Made by a program: the position numbers and the translations under genes
NCBI RefSeq assembly: GCF_002218085.1
Contig: NZ_BDUC01000002.1
Coordinates: forward strand, 744,001-808,000
Direction of reading: 5' to 3'
DNA from: Tolypothrix sp. NIES-4075
Lineage (GTDB): Bacteria > Cyanobacteriota > Cyanobacteriia > Cyanobacteriales > Nostocaceae
DNA: 64,000 nt
The notes under the pieces: model-generated
Databases searched by the model: none
What the model was told of the DNA's origin: nothing
What the model saw: the letters and a program-made list of their open reading frames with translations, nothing else
In this document: in pieces, positions 33,562-43,827 of the stretch
Layout of the letters: each line of letters opens with the position of its first letter
How positions within the stretch are numbered: position 1 is the stretch's first letter

Positions 33562-35199
33562 ATGACTAAGTTTGTCTTTGTTACTGGGGGCGTAGTTTCC
33601 AGTATTGGTAAGGGAATTGTCGCAGCTAGTCTGGGACGATTGCTCAAATCGCGCAATTATTCGGTGTCAATTCTCAAACTAGATCCTTATATTAACGTCG
33701 ATCCGGGGACAATGAGTCCTTTTCAGCATGGTGAGGTGTTTGTTACCCAAGATGGTGCTGAGACGGATTTAGATTTAGGACATTACGAACGGTTTACTGA
33801 TACATCAATGTCGCGTCTTAACAGTGTTACCACTGGTTCGATTTACCAAGCCGTAATTAACAAAGAGCGGCGCGGAGATTATAATGGCGGCACGGTGCAG
33901 GTAATTCCTCATATTACCAACGAAATTAAAGAGCGGATTATGAGGGTTGCCCGTGATACTACTCCTGATGTGGTAATTACGGAAATAGGCGGAACGGTAG
34001 GAGATATTGAATCATTGCCGTTTTTAGAAGCAATTCGCCAGTTTCGCAAAGAAGTAGGGCGACAAAATGTATTGTACATGCACGTTACCTTGATACCGTG
34101 GATTGCTTCAGCGGGGGAAATGAAAACGAAGCCAACACAGCATTCTGTGAAAGAATTGCGTTCTATTGGCATTCAACCGGATATTTTAGTATGTCGGTGC
34201 GATCGCCCTTTACCAAACGGCTTAAAACAGAAGTTGTCAGAATTTTGTGATGTACCAGCCGAATGCGTCATCACGGCTCAAGATGCCAAAAGTATTTATG
34301 AAGTACCGCTGATTGTAGAACAAGAAGGGCTGGCAGAGCAAGTACTTGATTTGCTGCAAATGGAACAACGCATTCCCGATTTGGTGGAGTGGCAAACTAT
34401 GGTTGAAAGGTTGTACAGTCCTAAATATCAAGTTGAAATTGCGATTGTTGGGAAATACGTCAGGTTAAGTGATGCTTATTTGTCGGTGGTGGAAGCATTG
34501 AGACATGGAGCGATCGCCACAAATGGAGAATTAGTTTTACGCTGGGTAAATTCCGAGACGCTAGAAGTAGAAGATGTAGAAAAGCATCTTGAAGGTGTCG
34601 ATGGAATAATTGTACCCGGAGGTTTCGGTACTAGAGGCGTAGATGGTAAGATTGCCGCGATTAATTATGCACGCGAAAGGCACATTCCCTTCTTAGGCTT
34701 GTGTCTGGGAATGCAATGTTCGGTAATTGAATGGGCGAGGAACGTTGCGGGATTTACAGATGCAAATAGTGCAGAATTTGACCCATCAAGTACTAATCCG
34801 GTAATTAACCTTTTGCCAGAACAGCAGGATGTAGTTGATTTAGGCGGTACAATGCGTTTAGGTTTGTATACTTGCCGAGTTCTACCGAATACAATGGCTT
34901 TTCACCTATATCAACAAGATGTAGTTTACGAACGTCATCGCCATCGGTACGAGTTTAATAACGCTTATCGCCAGTTGTTTTTAGAATCAGGGTATGCGAT
35001 CAGCGGCACATCTCTTGATGGACGCTTAGTAGAAATGATTGAATTACCGCATCATCCCTTCTTTATAGCTTGCCAATTTCATCCAGAATTTCTTTCGCGT
35101 CCTTCCGCACCGCATCCATTATTTGCAGGATTTATGCAAGCAGCGATCGCTCGTTCTCATCCTACTTCTAATTTTGCAGCCCCATTAGAAGTATTTTAA
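33562..35199 (+). CDS. pyrG: CTP synthase
   Basis: CTP synthase, 545 residues, aminates UTP to CTP with glutamine. The synthetase domain starts MTKFVFVTGGVVSSIGKG with its P-loop, then KLDPYINVDPGTMSPFQHGE and EIGGTVGDIES. The glutaminase domain shows GGFGTRGVDG, the nucleophile in FLGLCLGMQCS, and the His/Glu pair in ACQFHPEFLSRP. The ATG at 33562 is the family start; the seven codons before it are not conserved. It is divergent from the amidase with a gap under 90 bases, so the two promoters lie close together or overlap. Confidence 0.97.
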   Translation: MTKFVFVTGGVVSSIGKGIVAASLGRLLKSRNYSVSILKLDPYINVDPGTMSPFQHGEVFVTQDGAETDLDLGHYERFTDTSMSRLNSVTTGSIYQAVINKERRGDYNGGTVQVIPHITNEIKERIMRVARDTTPDVVITEIGGTVGDIESLPFLEAIRQFRKEVGRQNVLYMHVTLIPWIASAGEMKTKPTQHSVKELRSIGIQPDILVCRCDRPLPNGLKQKLSEFCDVPAECVITAQDAKSIYEVPLIVEQEGLAEQVLDLLQMEQRIPDLVEWQTMVERLYSPKYQVEIAIVGKYVRLSDAYLSVVEALRHGAIATNGELVLRWVNSETLEVEDVEKHLEGVDGIIVPGGFGTRGVDGKIAAINYARERHIPFLGLCLGMQCSVIEWARNVAGFTDANSAEFDPSSTNPVINLLPEQQDVVDLGGTMRLGLYTCRVLPNTMAFHLYQQDVVYERHRHRYEFNNAYRQLFLESGYAISGTSLDGRLVEMIELPHHPFFIACQFHPEFLSRPSAPHPLFAGFMQAAIARSHPTSNFAAPLEVF

Positions 35200-35217
35200 A
35201 CGCCGTGAAACCTCGCA

Positions 35218-35302
35218 AAACCTCACCCTGTCCTTCGGACATCCCTCTCCTTGCTAAGGAGAGGGAAAGATTTACCCCTAGGGTAAAGCGAGGGTGAGGT
35301 TT
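35218..35302. terminator. Complex hairpin after pyrG, also a dispersed repeat
   Basis: Outer arms aaacctcaccct (35218-35229) and agggtgaggttt (35291-35302) enclose ccctctcctt / aaggagaggg (35243-35252, 35256-35265) and tacccctagggta (35273-35285). It starts 18 bases after the pyrG stop, so it could end transcription. Its left half recurs at 55325-55350 (aacctcaccctgtccg), which marks it as a member of a repeat family. Confidence 0.6.
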
Positions 35303-35410
35303 GGATTTTGGGCTTGTAGAAAAGAGGAATGGAAGCGGGGTAAAAATATTAGATTGCATCGAAGCGTTGATTAGTAATTAGTTAAGACAACTCACAATTG
35401 AGGAGATTTT

Positions 35411-35833
35411 GTGGGGTACTGGGTGAAAATCCTTTACGAGAGGAAAGAATATGTAATCAATATTGACCGTGTTAATGCCTTTTGTTATGAACCAAATGGC
35501 AGAGTAACATTTTGGCTACCCGATAGTGCGATTCCGATTGTGATTAACCCGCAAAGCAATATAGAAGACTATCAAAAGATTCTCGATTATATTGAAAGTG
35601 TTACAGTTTTGGAATTAGAGAATGCCTATTGGGTGAAAATTATTTATGAAAGAAATGAATATGTAATTAATCTCAACTGCATCAATTCATTTTGTCATGA
35701 ATCTAATGGCAGAATAACTTTTTGGTTGCCTGATGGGACGATTCCGATCATTATTAATCCGGTGAGTAATCCAGATTCTTATCAGAAGGTTATGGATTAT
35801 GTTTATAAAGCAACGGGATATTCTTTGTCTTGA
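35411..35833 (+). CDS. Unknown protein made of two copies of one 65-residue unit
   Basis: A 140-residue protein with a clear internal duplication. Copy 1 (residues 3-64) and copy 2 (about 73-134) share YWVKI, YER.EYVIN, the C/N.FC.E.NGR.TFWLPD block, the IPI(V/I)INP block and YQK..DY. About half the positions are identical. GTG start 35411 follows aggag by six bases. No family is recognised; the unit looks like a small beta-rich domain. Neighbours (pyrG, CHAT protein) do not suggest a role. Confidence 0.75.
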   Translation: MGYWVKILYERKEYVINIDRVNAFCYEPNGRVTFWLPDSAIPIVINPQSNIEDYQKILDYIESVTVLELENAYWVKIIYERNEYVINLNCINSFCHESNGRITFWLPDGTIPIIINPVSNPDSYQKVMDYVYKATGYSLS

Positions 35834-36019
35834 AAAAGCACCGGACGATTAAAATCGCGGTTCATCTTGCACACAAACAAAGTCCGCCGGCGCGGACTAA
35901 TTAGCCTTCTCCTTTGCGCCTCTGCGCCTCTGCGTGAGATATAAAATTGCATAAGTCAAAAAGTGTGAGATATATGTTTTAGGTAGATAATCAGACCCAC
36001 ACCGCCCTGAAAAATACTT

Positions 36020-38950
36020 ATGCATCGACAAAGCCATCGCCTCACCTTGATTGTGTTACTCACCGCTGTTTTGATGCCTTTCTCTGCCAAATTAACTGCA
36101 CCATTCCAAGTGTCGCAGGTGTTGGCGCAAACAACCGATGCCCGGAAAGTGGAAGCTGATAGGCTGTTTCAACAAGGTATTCAGCAGTTTCAAATCAGTC
36201 AATTTGAGGCGGCATTGAAGTCTTGGCAACAAGCATTAATTATCTACCGAGAAATCAAAGACCGTCAAAGCGAAGGAAAGGCACTGGGTAATCTGGGGAT
36301 TGCTTACGGTTCTCTAGGGAACCATGCTAAAGAAATTGAATATGAACAGCAGTGGTTGGCGATAGCACGAGAAATTAAAGATCGTCAAAGCGAAGGAAAA
36401 GCGCTGGGTAATCTGGGGATTGCTTACAATGACTTAGGGAACTACGCTAAAGCAATTGAATACCTACAGCAACGATTAGCGATCGCACGAGAAATGAAAG
36501 ACCCTCAAGGTGAGGGAAAGGCGCTGGACAATCTGGGGAATGCTTACTATTCCCTAGGGAATTATGCTAAAGCAGTTGAATACCTACAGCAACGGTTAGT
36601 GATCGTACGAGAAATTAAAGACCGTGAAAGCGAAGGTGCAGCACTGGGCAATCTGGGAAATGCTTACCGTCACCTAGGGAACTACGCTAAAGCTATTGAA
36701 TATCTAGAGCAGGTTTTAGCGATCGCACGAGAAATGAAAGACCGTCAAAGTGAAGGAAAGGCACTAGGTAATCTGGATGCTGCTTATATTTCCCTGGGGA
36801 ACTACGGTAAAGCAATTGAATACGCACAGCAGTGGTTAGTGATCTCACGAGAAATTAAAGACCGTCAAGGTGAGGGAAAGGCGCTGGTTAATCTAGGTAT
36901 TTCTTACATTTCCCTAGGAGACTACGCTAAAGCGATTGAATATGAACAGCAGTGGTTGGCGATCGCACGAGAAATTAAAGACCGTCAAGGTGAGGGAAAG
37001 GCGCTGGGTATTCTGGGTGTTGCTTACAATGAGCTAGGGAACTATGCCAAAGCAATTGAATATGAACAACAGTGGTTAGCGATCGCACGAGAAATTAAAG
37101 ACCGTGAAAGCGAAGGAAAGGCGCTGGGTAATCTGGGTATTTCTTACATTTCCCTAGGAGACTACGCTAAAGCAATTGAATACCAACAACAGTGGTTAGC
37201 GATCGCACGCGAAATTAAAGACCGTGAAAGCGAAGGAAAGGCGCTGGGTAATCTGGGGAGTAATTACTATTTCTTAGGGAACTACGCTAAAGCGATTGAG
37301 TACTCCCAGCAGGGTTTAGCGATCGCACGAGAAATTAAAGACCGTCAAAGTGAAGGAAAGGCGCTGGGTAATCTGGGAAGTGGTTACTATTTATTAGGGA
37401 AATATGGCAAAGCAATTGAATATGCACAGCAATGGTTGGTGATCGCACGCGAAATTAATGATCATCTAAGCGAGGGACTAGCACTGAACAATCTAGGCTC
37501 TGCTTTGTTTAAATCTGGCAAACTTAGCCTAGCAGAGAGTACTTTAATTGAAGGCATTAAGGTTCGTGAATCTCTACGACGTGGATTAGACGATATCAAC
37601 AAAGTGTCTATTTCTGACACGCAAAGAAGTACCTACCAAATTTTACAAGAAGTCCTGATTGCTGAGAATAAAACCGATACCGCGCTCGAAATTGCTGAAC
37701 GAGGACGCGCTAGGGCATTTGTGGAGTTACTGAATAAGCGAGTATCGGCAAATAATTCTGTAGTAGACAAGCAACTTGATCCATCTATTGCCCAAATCAA
37801 ACAAACGGCAAAAGCGCAAAATGCAACTTTGGTTCAGTATTCAATTATTTACGATGACTTCAAAGTTGAAGGTAAAGAACAAAGCAAGGAATCAGAACTA
37901 TATATTTGGGTAGTCAAACCTACAGGTGAAGTGACTTTTCGCAAAGCTGACTTGAAACCCTTATGGCAAAAAGAGAATACAACTCTTGACGACTTTGTAA
38001 CTATCAGTCGTAAATCTATCGGTGCAAGAGGTCGCGGCGGTGTTGACGTGAGTTACAATCCGGCTGTGCAAACACAAAACCGATTTCAACAGCTTCACAA
38101 CTTGTTAATCAAACCCATCGCTGATTTATTACCCACCAACCCCAACCAGCGCGTTATTTTCATCCCCCAACGTTCCCTATTCCTCGTTCCCTTTCCCGCT
38201 TTGCAAGATACCAATGGCAAATACTTAATTGAAAAACATACCATCCTCACTGCCCCGGCAATTCAGGTATTAGATTTAACCCACAAACGCCGCGTAGAGA
38301 CGCGAAATTTCGCGTCTAATGCCCTCATAGTCGGTAATCCTACTATGCCTAGTGTGGCATTTGTACCGGGAGATAAGCCGCAGCAATTACCCAGTTTACC
38401 AGGTGCGGAAATCGAAGCAAAAGCGATCGCTACTATTTTCCACACCAAAGCGATTATCGGCAATCAAGCGACGAAAACAGCGATCGTCCAAAAAATGACT
38501 CAAGCGAGAATTGTGCATTTAGCAACACACGGCTTATTGGATGATTATAAACAAATGGGAGTACCGGGTGCGATCGCTCTTGCCCCCGATCCTCAGAAAA
38601 CAAACGAAGAGGGTAACGGCTTACTTACAGCTTATGAAATCCTGGATCTAAAACTAAACGCGGAATTAGTCGTTTTGAGCGCTTGTGACACTGGTAGAGG
38701 TAGAATTACAGGTGATGGCGTAATCGGTCTATCTCGTTCTTTAATTACAGCAGGTGTCCCCAGCGTCATGGTGTCTTTGTGGAAAGTACCAGACGAACCC
38801 ACAGCATCCCTAATGAGTGAATTTTACAAAAATATTCAACATAATACTGATAAAGCCACAGCCTTACGTCAAGCCATGCTGACAACCATGAAACAGAATC
38901 CTCAACCTTTAGACTGGGCTGCTTTTACCCTAATTGGTGAGTCAGAGTGA
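36020..38950 (+). CDS. Exported TPR-CHAT protein (caspase-like protease fold)
   Basis: A 976-residue protein. A signal peptide ends QVLAQ (about residue 37). Ten regular 40-residue TPR units (about 83-482) follow, each of the KALGNLGIAYGSLGNHAKEI type, flanked by less regular ones. A linker with AERGRARAFVELLNKR leads into a CHAT domain (about 640-976). The caspase-like dyad is visible: His in IVHLATHGLLDD and Cys in LVVLSACDTGRGR, then GLSRSLITAGVPSVMVSLWK. CHAT proteases are peptidases often switched by partners bound to the repeats. Export suggests action outside the cytoplasm. Residues 759-766 (VETRNFAS) come from a palindromic repeat inserted in frame. Confidence 0.9.
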   Translation: MHRQSHRLTLIVLLTAVLMPFSAKLTAPFQVSQVLAQTTDARKVEADRLFQQGIQQFQISQFEAALKSWQQALIIYREIKDRQSEGKALGNLGIAYGSLGNHAKEIEYEQQWLAIAREIKDRQSEGKALGNLGIAYNDLGNYAKAIEYLQQRLAIAREMKDPQGEGKALDNLGNAYYSLGNYAKAVEYLQQRLVIVREIKDRESEGAALGNLGNAYRHLGNYAKAIEYLEQVLAIAREMKDRQSEGKALGNLDAAYISLGNYGKAIEYAQQWLVISREIKDRQGEGKALVNLGISYISLGDYAKAIEYEQQWLAIAREIKDRQGEGKALGILGVAYNELGNYAKAIEYEQQWLAIAREIKDRESEGKALGNLGISYISLGDYAKAIEYQQQWLAIAREIKDRESEGKALGNLGSNYYFLGNYAKAIEYSQQGLAIAREIKDRQSEGKALGNLGSGYYLLGKYGKAIEYAQQWLVIAREINDHLSEGLALNNLGSALFKSGKLSLAESTLIEGIKVRESLRRGLDDINKVSISDTQRSTYQILQEVLIAENKTDTALEIAERGRARAFVELLNKRVSANNSVVDKQLDPSIAQIKQTAKAQNATLVQYSIIYDDFKVEGKEQSKESELYIWVVKPTGEVTFRKADLKPLWQKENTTLDDFVTISRKSIGARGRGGVDVSYNPAVQTQNRFQQLHNLLIKPIADLLPTNPNQRVIFIPQRSLFLVPFPALQDTNGKYLIEKHTILTAPAIQVLDLTHKRRVETRNFASNALIVGNPTMPSVAFVPGDKPQQLPSLPGAEIEAKAIATIFHTKAIIGNQATKTAIVQKMTQARIVHLATHGLLDDYKQMGVPGAIALAPDPQKTNEEGNGLLTAYEILDLKLNAELVVLSACDTGRGRITGDGVIGLSRSLITAGVPSVMVSLWKVPDEPTASLMSEFYKNIQHNTDKATALRQAMLTTMKQNPQPLDWAAFTLIGESE
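36269..37468. repeat. Ten 120-bp TPR-coding tandem units
   Basis: The DNA repeats every 120 bases, with recurring phrases such as gcgatcgcacgagaaatt and aaggcgctgggtaatctg. Units differ mainly in the middle. Unlike the TPR gene at 14057-15703, the copies have diverged from each other. Confidence 0.85.
38294..38317. repeat. 24-base gtagagac palindrome inside the CHAT gene
   Basis: 38298-38317 is the perfect palindrome agacgcgaaatttcgcgtct, preceded by gtag. The 24 bases start on a codon boundary (2274 bases after the start codon) and encode eight residues, VETRNFAS. Without them the reading gives THKRRNALIVGNP, close to the usual CHAT sequence at this point. Confidence 0.85.
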
Positions 38951-39243
38951 TTGGACTCTTATAAAACTTACAAGAAAGGCAGAAGTTCGAGGGCAGAAGG
39001 CAGAAGGTTAGGAGTATCAATTAAAACTTTAGTTCTGGGTCTAAAGCCCAGTTTCAACAAATAATTATACCGAGACTGCTTGCAGCGAGGTATAAAACGT
39101 CCTTGTTTCAATCCCACTCTTTTAAGGGTGGGTTGCCTTCTGCCTTCTGCCTCCTGCCTTCTGCCTTCTGAAACTTAAATAAACCAGTAGTAAGCGATTT
39201 ATCGCTTATCTTGGGCACTTTAGTGCCCACTACGAGCAATAAT
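38951..39243. repeat. Repeat-dense gap after the CHAT gene
   Basis: In order: ggcagaag units (38977-39008); ctgggtctaaagcccag hairpin (39035-39051); an unnamed segment with gtttcaatcccac and a cccac...gtggg stem (39107-39132); gccttctgcc units, complementary to the first set (39134-39170); then the hairpins agcgatttatcgct (39191-39204) and gggcactttagtgccc (39212-39227) closed by actacgagc. No gene. Confidence 0.7.
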
Positions 39244-39745
39244 TAGGGGTTGCTGAAAAAGTAATAAAAAAGCAAGATCGGGATTGGTTAGTTATTCAAG
39301 CAATCGCTAACTATAAGTTTTTGTTGTTTTTGATTAGCAAAAATATAACTTTCAACAATATCAGAGCCGAAAAAAGGTGTAGTTTTCAAAAATAGACATA
39401 AAAAACCAGTAAAGAACCGTGACAGTTGAGTAGAAAGATTCATTACTAAAAAAGTAATAGCAATTGCACTTTCATAAGTATAAGAAAGCTTCGTCATCAC
39501 TCTACCCAGACTAAATCTTGTTTTAGCCTGTCCGAATTTTCCCTCAATATAATTACGAATTATTTCATCTGACAAAGCTTGCTTGTTTTTTTCTTTACTC
39601 ACATTGGCTGGAAGTCTGCCTAAAGGGTTTCCACTAATTCCAATAGCTCGTTCTTTGCACCAAGCTCGCTTCTAAGAGTGTCCGATAAATTTTATCAACA
39701 TGAACGGAAGACTGCAACCTTTTCTTTCTTTTTCAGTAACCCCTA
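39244..39745. mobile_element. Decayed insertion sequence with terminal inverted repeats
   Basis: About 500 bases bounded by aggggttgctgaaaaag (39245-39261) and its near-perfect inverse ctttttcagtaacccct (39728-39744), with one mismatch in 17. Inside is the 3' part of a transposase gene. Most of the transposase is gone, so it can only move, if at all, with help from a full copy. Target duplication is not clear. Confidence 0.8.
39288..39671 (-). pseudogene. Transposase C-terminal remnant
   Basis: The minus-strand frame reads RAWCKERAIGISGNPLGRLP, then EIIRNYIEGKFGQAKTRFSL and a hydrophobic AITFLVMNLSTQL, as in the C-terminal part of IS5-type (DDE) transposases of cyanobacteria, where the glutamate in YIEGKFGQ-like motifs is typical. 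An in-frame TAG (39672-39674) and loss of the 5' part show it is broken. The family call is from style, not alignment. Confidence 0.7.
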
Positions 39746-40360
39746 CTTAATCTGCGACACCAATTGAACCAAACAAAAGTTCTCTCAACTTTTCCTAGCT
39801 TTGGCAGGACAACAAAACCGTTCTGTTCTTCAGAGCGTGTAACAACGCTAAAGGTTATCTTGATTTTAATACTATTTATTGAGAAAAATGAAGCTCTAAT
39901 TAGGCCACGTAGGTAAGCTCTGTTCGTGTAGCCCCAGGCTTACAGCCTGAGGGCAATAAAGCGCAACATTATAGAGAATTGGTATAACTGACAAAAAGGT
40001 ATATCACGCCGCCTTAATCTTGGGCAAAATAAAGATATTTACGCGCTACAAGCGATCGCTACAATAGCTTTCAAGAAGTAATTTATTAGCTTTGAGTAAA
40101 ATGATTTTGCGGTACTAGTTACATTTCTCTGTTTTTCTCTGCCGATAGTGACAAGCATAAGGATAACAACCAAAAATTCCTAATGAATAATAATTATTGG
40201 GTGAAGATTGGGCAAAATAAATCCGAGTCAAAGCTCCCAATAGTACTAAACACCAAAGTAAATATACTAATTGGTTTTTTTGATTCAACTTTCCAAACCG
40301 TATACTTACTTACTTATCTAAGGATAGGTATTACACCCAATTGTAGTTTTATTAATTTCT
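39746..40360. other. Gap before the Ser/Thr kinase gene
   Basis: Apart from a doubtful short frame at 40183-40380, no gene is seen. A hairpin caggcttacagcctg (39939-39953) belongs to the small-palindrome class. A HIP1 site is at 40051-40058. The kinase promoter should be here; no clear boxes were found. Confidence 0.4.

Positions 40361-40380
<20 letters not shown>
40183..40380 (+). CDS. Doubtful 65-residue ORF starting with NNYWVKI
   Basis: An ATG frame that overlaps the kinase start by 20 bases. Its first residues, NNNYWVKIGQNKSE, resemble the start of each unit in the duplicated protein at 35411-35833 (YWVKI.YER.E), but the rest does not. There is no clear ribosome site. It may be a decayed relative or chance. 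Confidence 0.2.
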
Positions 40381-41923
<1,543 letters not shown>

Positions 41924-42336
41924 GTGAATATTAATTTTTGTTAACAAAATATGTAACTTGCAAGATATCGTTATAAAAAATATAAATAGTGAAGTTAAAA
42001 ATCGATGAGCGCAAAGTGTGGTTGGATTTACGCTGCGGTTTGCTCTCTTTGAGAATCCAGCGAATGAATGTAAGTAAAAACGTGTAATTTTGGCTCTGGC
42101 AGCTGCAAAACGAGTGTCATTAATTTGCTTAATGCACATGCATTGCTAACTAAAAACTACAATCAGTTGAAACTACATCAAGAATGTAGTTATAATACTT
42201 TTCTGGTTGAGTTTTCGCTCTTTTAATTGTGTGATTTGAGTTGCCTATCGAGTTGACGCCCCAAACATCCCCAGCTTTTTTCCTCCTTGGAACCGAGCAA
42301 GAGAAGGAGGTCGCCCACTGCGACACGAGAACTACT
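41924..42336. other. Gap between kinase and nblA (convergent)
   Basis: 413 bases between two genes that converge. No gene, repeat family or clear terminator hairpin was found. A minus-strand frame at 41915-42139 has no recognisable content. Confidence 0.4.
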
Positions 42337-42534
42337 CTATGCCATAGCGGAACCAGAATCTAAGCCCCACTGATGCTTGAGAAGCTCTTTATAAGTTGCT
42401 TCACGCACTACCATCTGTTCGTAAAGCTTAACCAAAAAGTCTTGAGCTTGTTCATGGCTCATGTGCTGCACTTGAGTAGCAAATGAGCGGATATTAAATT
42501 GCTGTTCCAGGGATAATTCAATTGGCTGACTCAT
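42337..42534 (-). CDS. nblA: Phycobilisome degradation protein NblA
   Basis: NblA, 65 residues, is the small adaptor that directs phycobilisomes to Clp proteolysis during nitrogen or sulphur starvation. The sequence begins MSQPIELSLEQQFNIRSFAT and continues with SHEQAQDFLVKLYEQMVVRE and a final KELLKHQWGL, all typical of the family. The ATG at 42534 is chosen because a ggag ribosome site lies nine bases upstream; a TTG start four codons earlier would bury that site. It is monocistronic by position. Confidence 0.93.
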   Translation of the reverse strand: MSQPIELSLEQQFNIRSFATQVQHMSHEQAQDFLVKLYEQMVVREATYKELLKHQWGLDSGSAMA

Positions 42535-43082
42535 AATTAACTCCAAAAGACAACGAATACAGGTTATGTCGTTTACAGAAGCCCTAATCGGTTAGTAGAT
42601 GGACATCAAACTGTCGTGCATTTGTTCCTCCGTATTAAAAAAGATAACAATTGTTTGACAAGTTGCCCATACTCCTAGTTAGGTATTTTTTTGGTGATTT
42701 ATCTTGCATCTACACCTACTGATATATAACTCAAGTCTGTTGAAGCAGATTTCGGAAATATTCAAAGGTTTGCAGGTGGCAATGGTATAACTTCCTTTTT
42801 TCGTTCCGGGAAAGGGGACGATTAAAGGTTGTAATCGTGAATTATATTCGTAATACCAGAGAAAGTGCAAGATGTCAATTGACCAAATTAGATAAATTTA
42901 GCCTCTGAAGTAAATCCAGAGGCTAAATTTATTTGTATCAAGTTGTAAAGAAAAAAAAAGCTCAAGCTGAACAAAATGTTGAGTATATCTACTAACTGGG
43001 GAATGGGGAATGGGTAATGGGGATTTTCTTCAGGAGAAAGGGGAAAAGCTTAATTACCAATTCCCAATTCCCAATTCCCAAT
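42535..43082. promoter_or_regulatory. nblA upstream region
   Basis: 548 bases between PP2C and nblA. It must hold the nblA promoter. A near-match to the NtcA site, gttatgtcgtttac (42563-42576), lies too close to the start codon to be a normal activator site. The hairpin at 42893-42931 and gggaatgg/ttcccaa repeats (43001-43081) lie on the PP2C side. Confidence 0.45.
42893..42931. terminator. 15-bp perfect hairpin downstream of the PP2C gene
   Basis: Arms taaatttagcctctg (42893-42907) and cagaggctaaattta (42917-42931) enclose a nine-base loop. It lies about 150 bases after the PP2C stop. A-rich sequence on its outer left side (minus-strand T-rich) is modest. It is a likely terminator of the AarF-PP2C transcript, keeping it out of nblA. 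Confidence 0.6.
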
Positions 43083-43808
43083 TTAATCGAGTGCGACGAT
43101 GATAATGGTGATATTATCGTGTCCGCCTTGCTCTTTTGCGGCTTCAACTAAAGCGATCGCAGCTTTGTCAATCAAAGGGCTTTGTTGGAGGTAATAAGCA
43201 ATTTTTTCATCGATAAGTTCTTCTGTCAAACCGTCACTGCACAATAGCAAGCGATCGCCTGATTGAATATCCAATTGTCTTACATCAACTTGATGTAGGT
43301 CTTCACGTCCCAAACAGCGCGATAACACATGACGAAAGGGATGATTGCGGGCTTCATCTGGGGTGATGTCACCAACTTTGATTGCCCGTGCTACCCAGGT
43401 ATGGTCTTCAGTTATCTGGGCTAATTTGGAATCGCGGAAACGGTACAATCTAGAATCGCCAACGTGAGCTGCCCAAGGTGGCTCTCCGGAGCGAAAAATC
43501 ACCGCTACAACCGTTGTCCCCATATCAGCGCGTTCTTGGTGATCTTGCTGATCGTGCAAAATTGCATCATTTGCTTGGTTTAAAGCTTCCTCTAGCAATT
43601 GGGCGCAAGGCTTAGAAGAATCCCAATTTGCTAACAAATATGCCTTAATTTGCCCTGTTGCAATGCGACTTGCTTCTTCGCCTCCCGCATGACCACCCAT
43701 ACCGTCAGCAACTACAAAAAAGCGCCCTTCTGGGTCAATATAGTAAGCATCCTGGTTATTAGAACGAATAAGTCCGGGGTCACTAACACCGGTAAAGTTA
43801 AGTTTCAT
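43083..43808 (-). CDS. PP2C-family protein phosphatase
   Basis: A 241-residue PP2C Ser/Thr phosphatase. Metal-binding and catalytic motifs are visible: SDPGLIRSNNQDAYY, FFVVADGMGGHAGGE, WAAHVGDSRLYRF, ITEDHTW, HVLSRCLG, LLLCSDGLTE and GGHDNITIIIV. Length matches the minimal bacterial PrpC/Stp type. Start ATG 43808 is at the family start and lies inside the last codons of the AarF gene (20-base overlap), so the two are translationally linked. It may counter Hanks kinases such as the one at 40361-41923; that pairing is inference. Confidence 0.92.
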   Translation of the reverse strand: MKLNFTGVSDPGLIRSNNQDAYYIDPEGRFFVVADGMGGHAGGEEASRIATGQIKAYLLANWDSSKPCAQLLEEALNQANDAILHDQQDHQERADMGTTVVAVIFRSGEPPWAAHVGDSRLYRFRDSKLAQITEDHTWVARAIKVGDITPDEARNHPFRHVLSRCLGREDLHQVDVRQLDIQSGDRLLLCSDGLTEELIDEKIAYYLQQSPLIDKAAIALVEAAKEQGGHDNITIIIVALD

Positions 43809-43827
43809 AAAATTTTGCAACCAACAA

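Noticed and set aside
39107..39132. CRISPR-repeat-like gtttcaatcccac
   Set aside because: Only one copy is present, with no evenly spaced repeats or spacers and no cas gene nearby.
42563..42576. NtcA-like site gttatgtcgtttac upstream of nblA
   Set aside because: One half-site is gtt instead of gta, and it lies only about 30 bases from the start codon, with no -10 box at the spacing used by NtcA-activated promoters.
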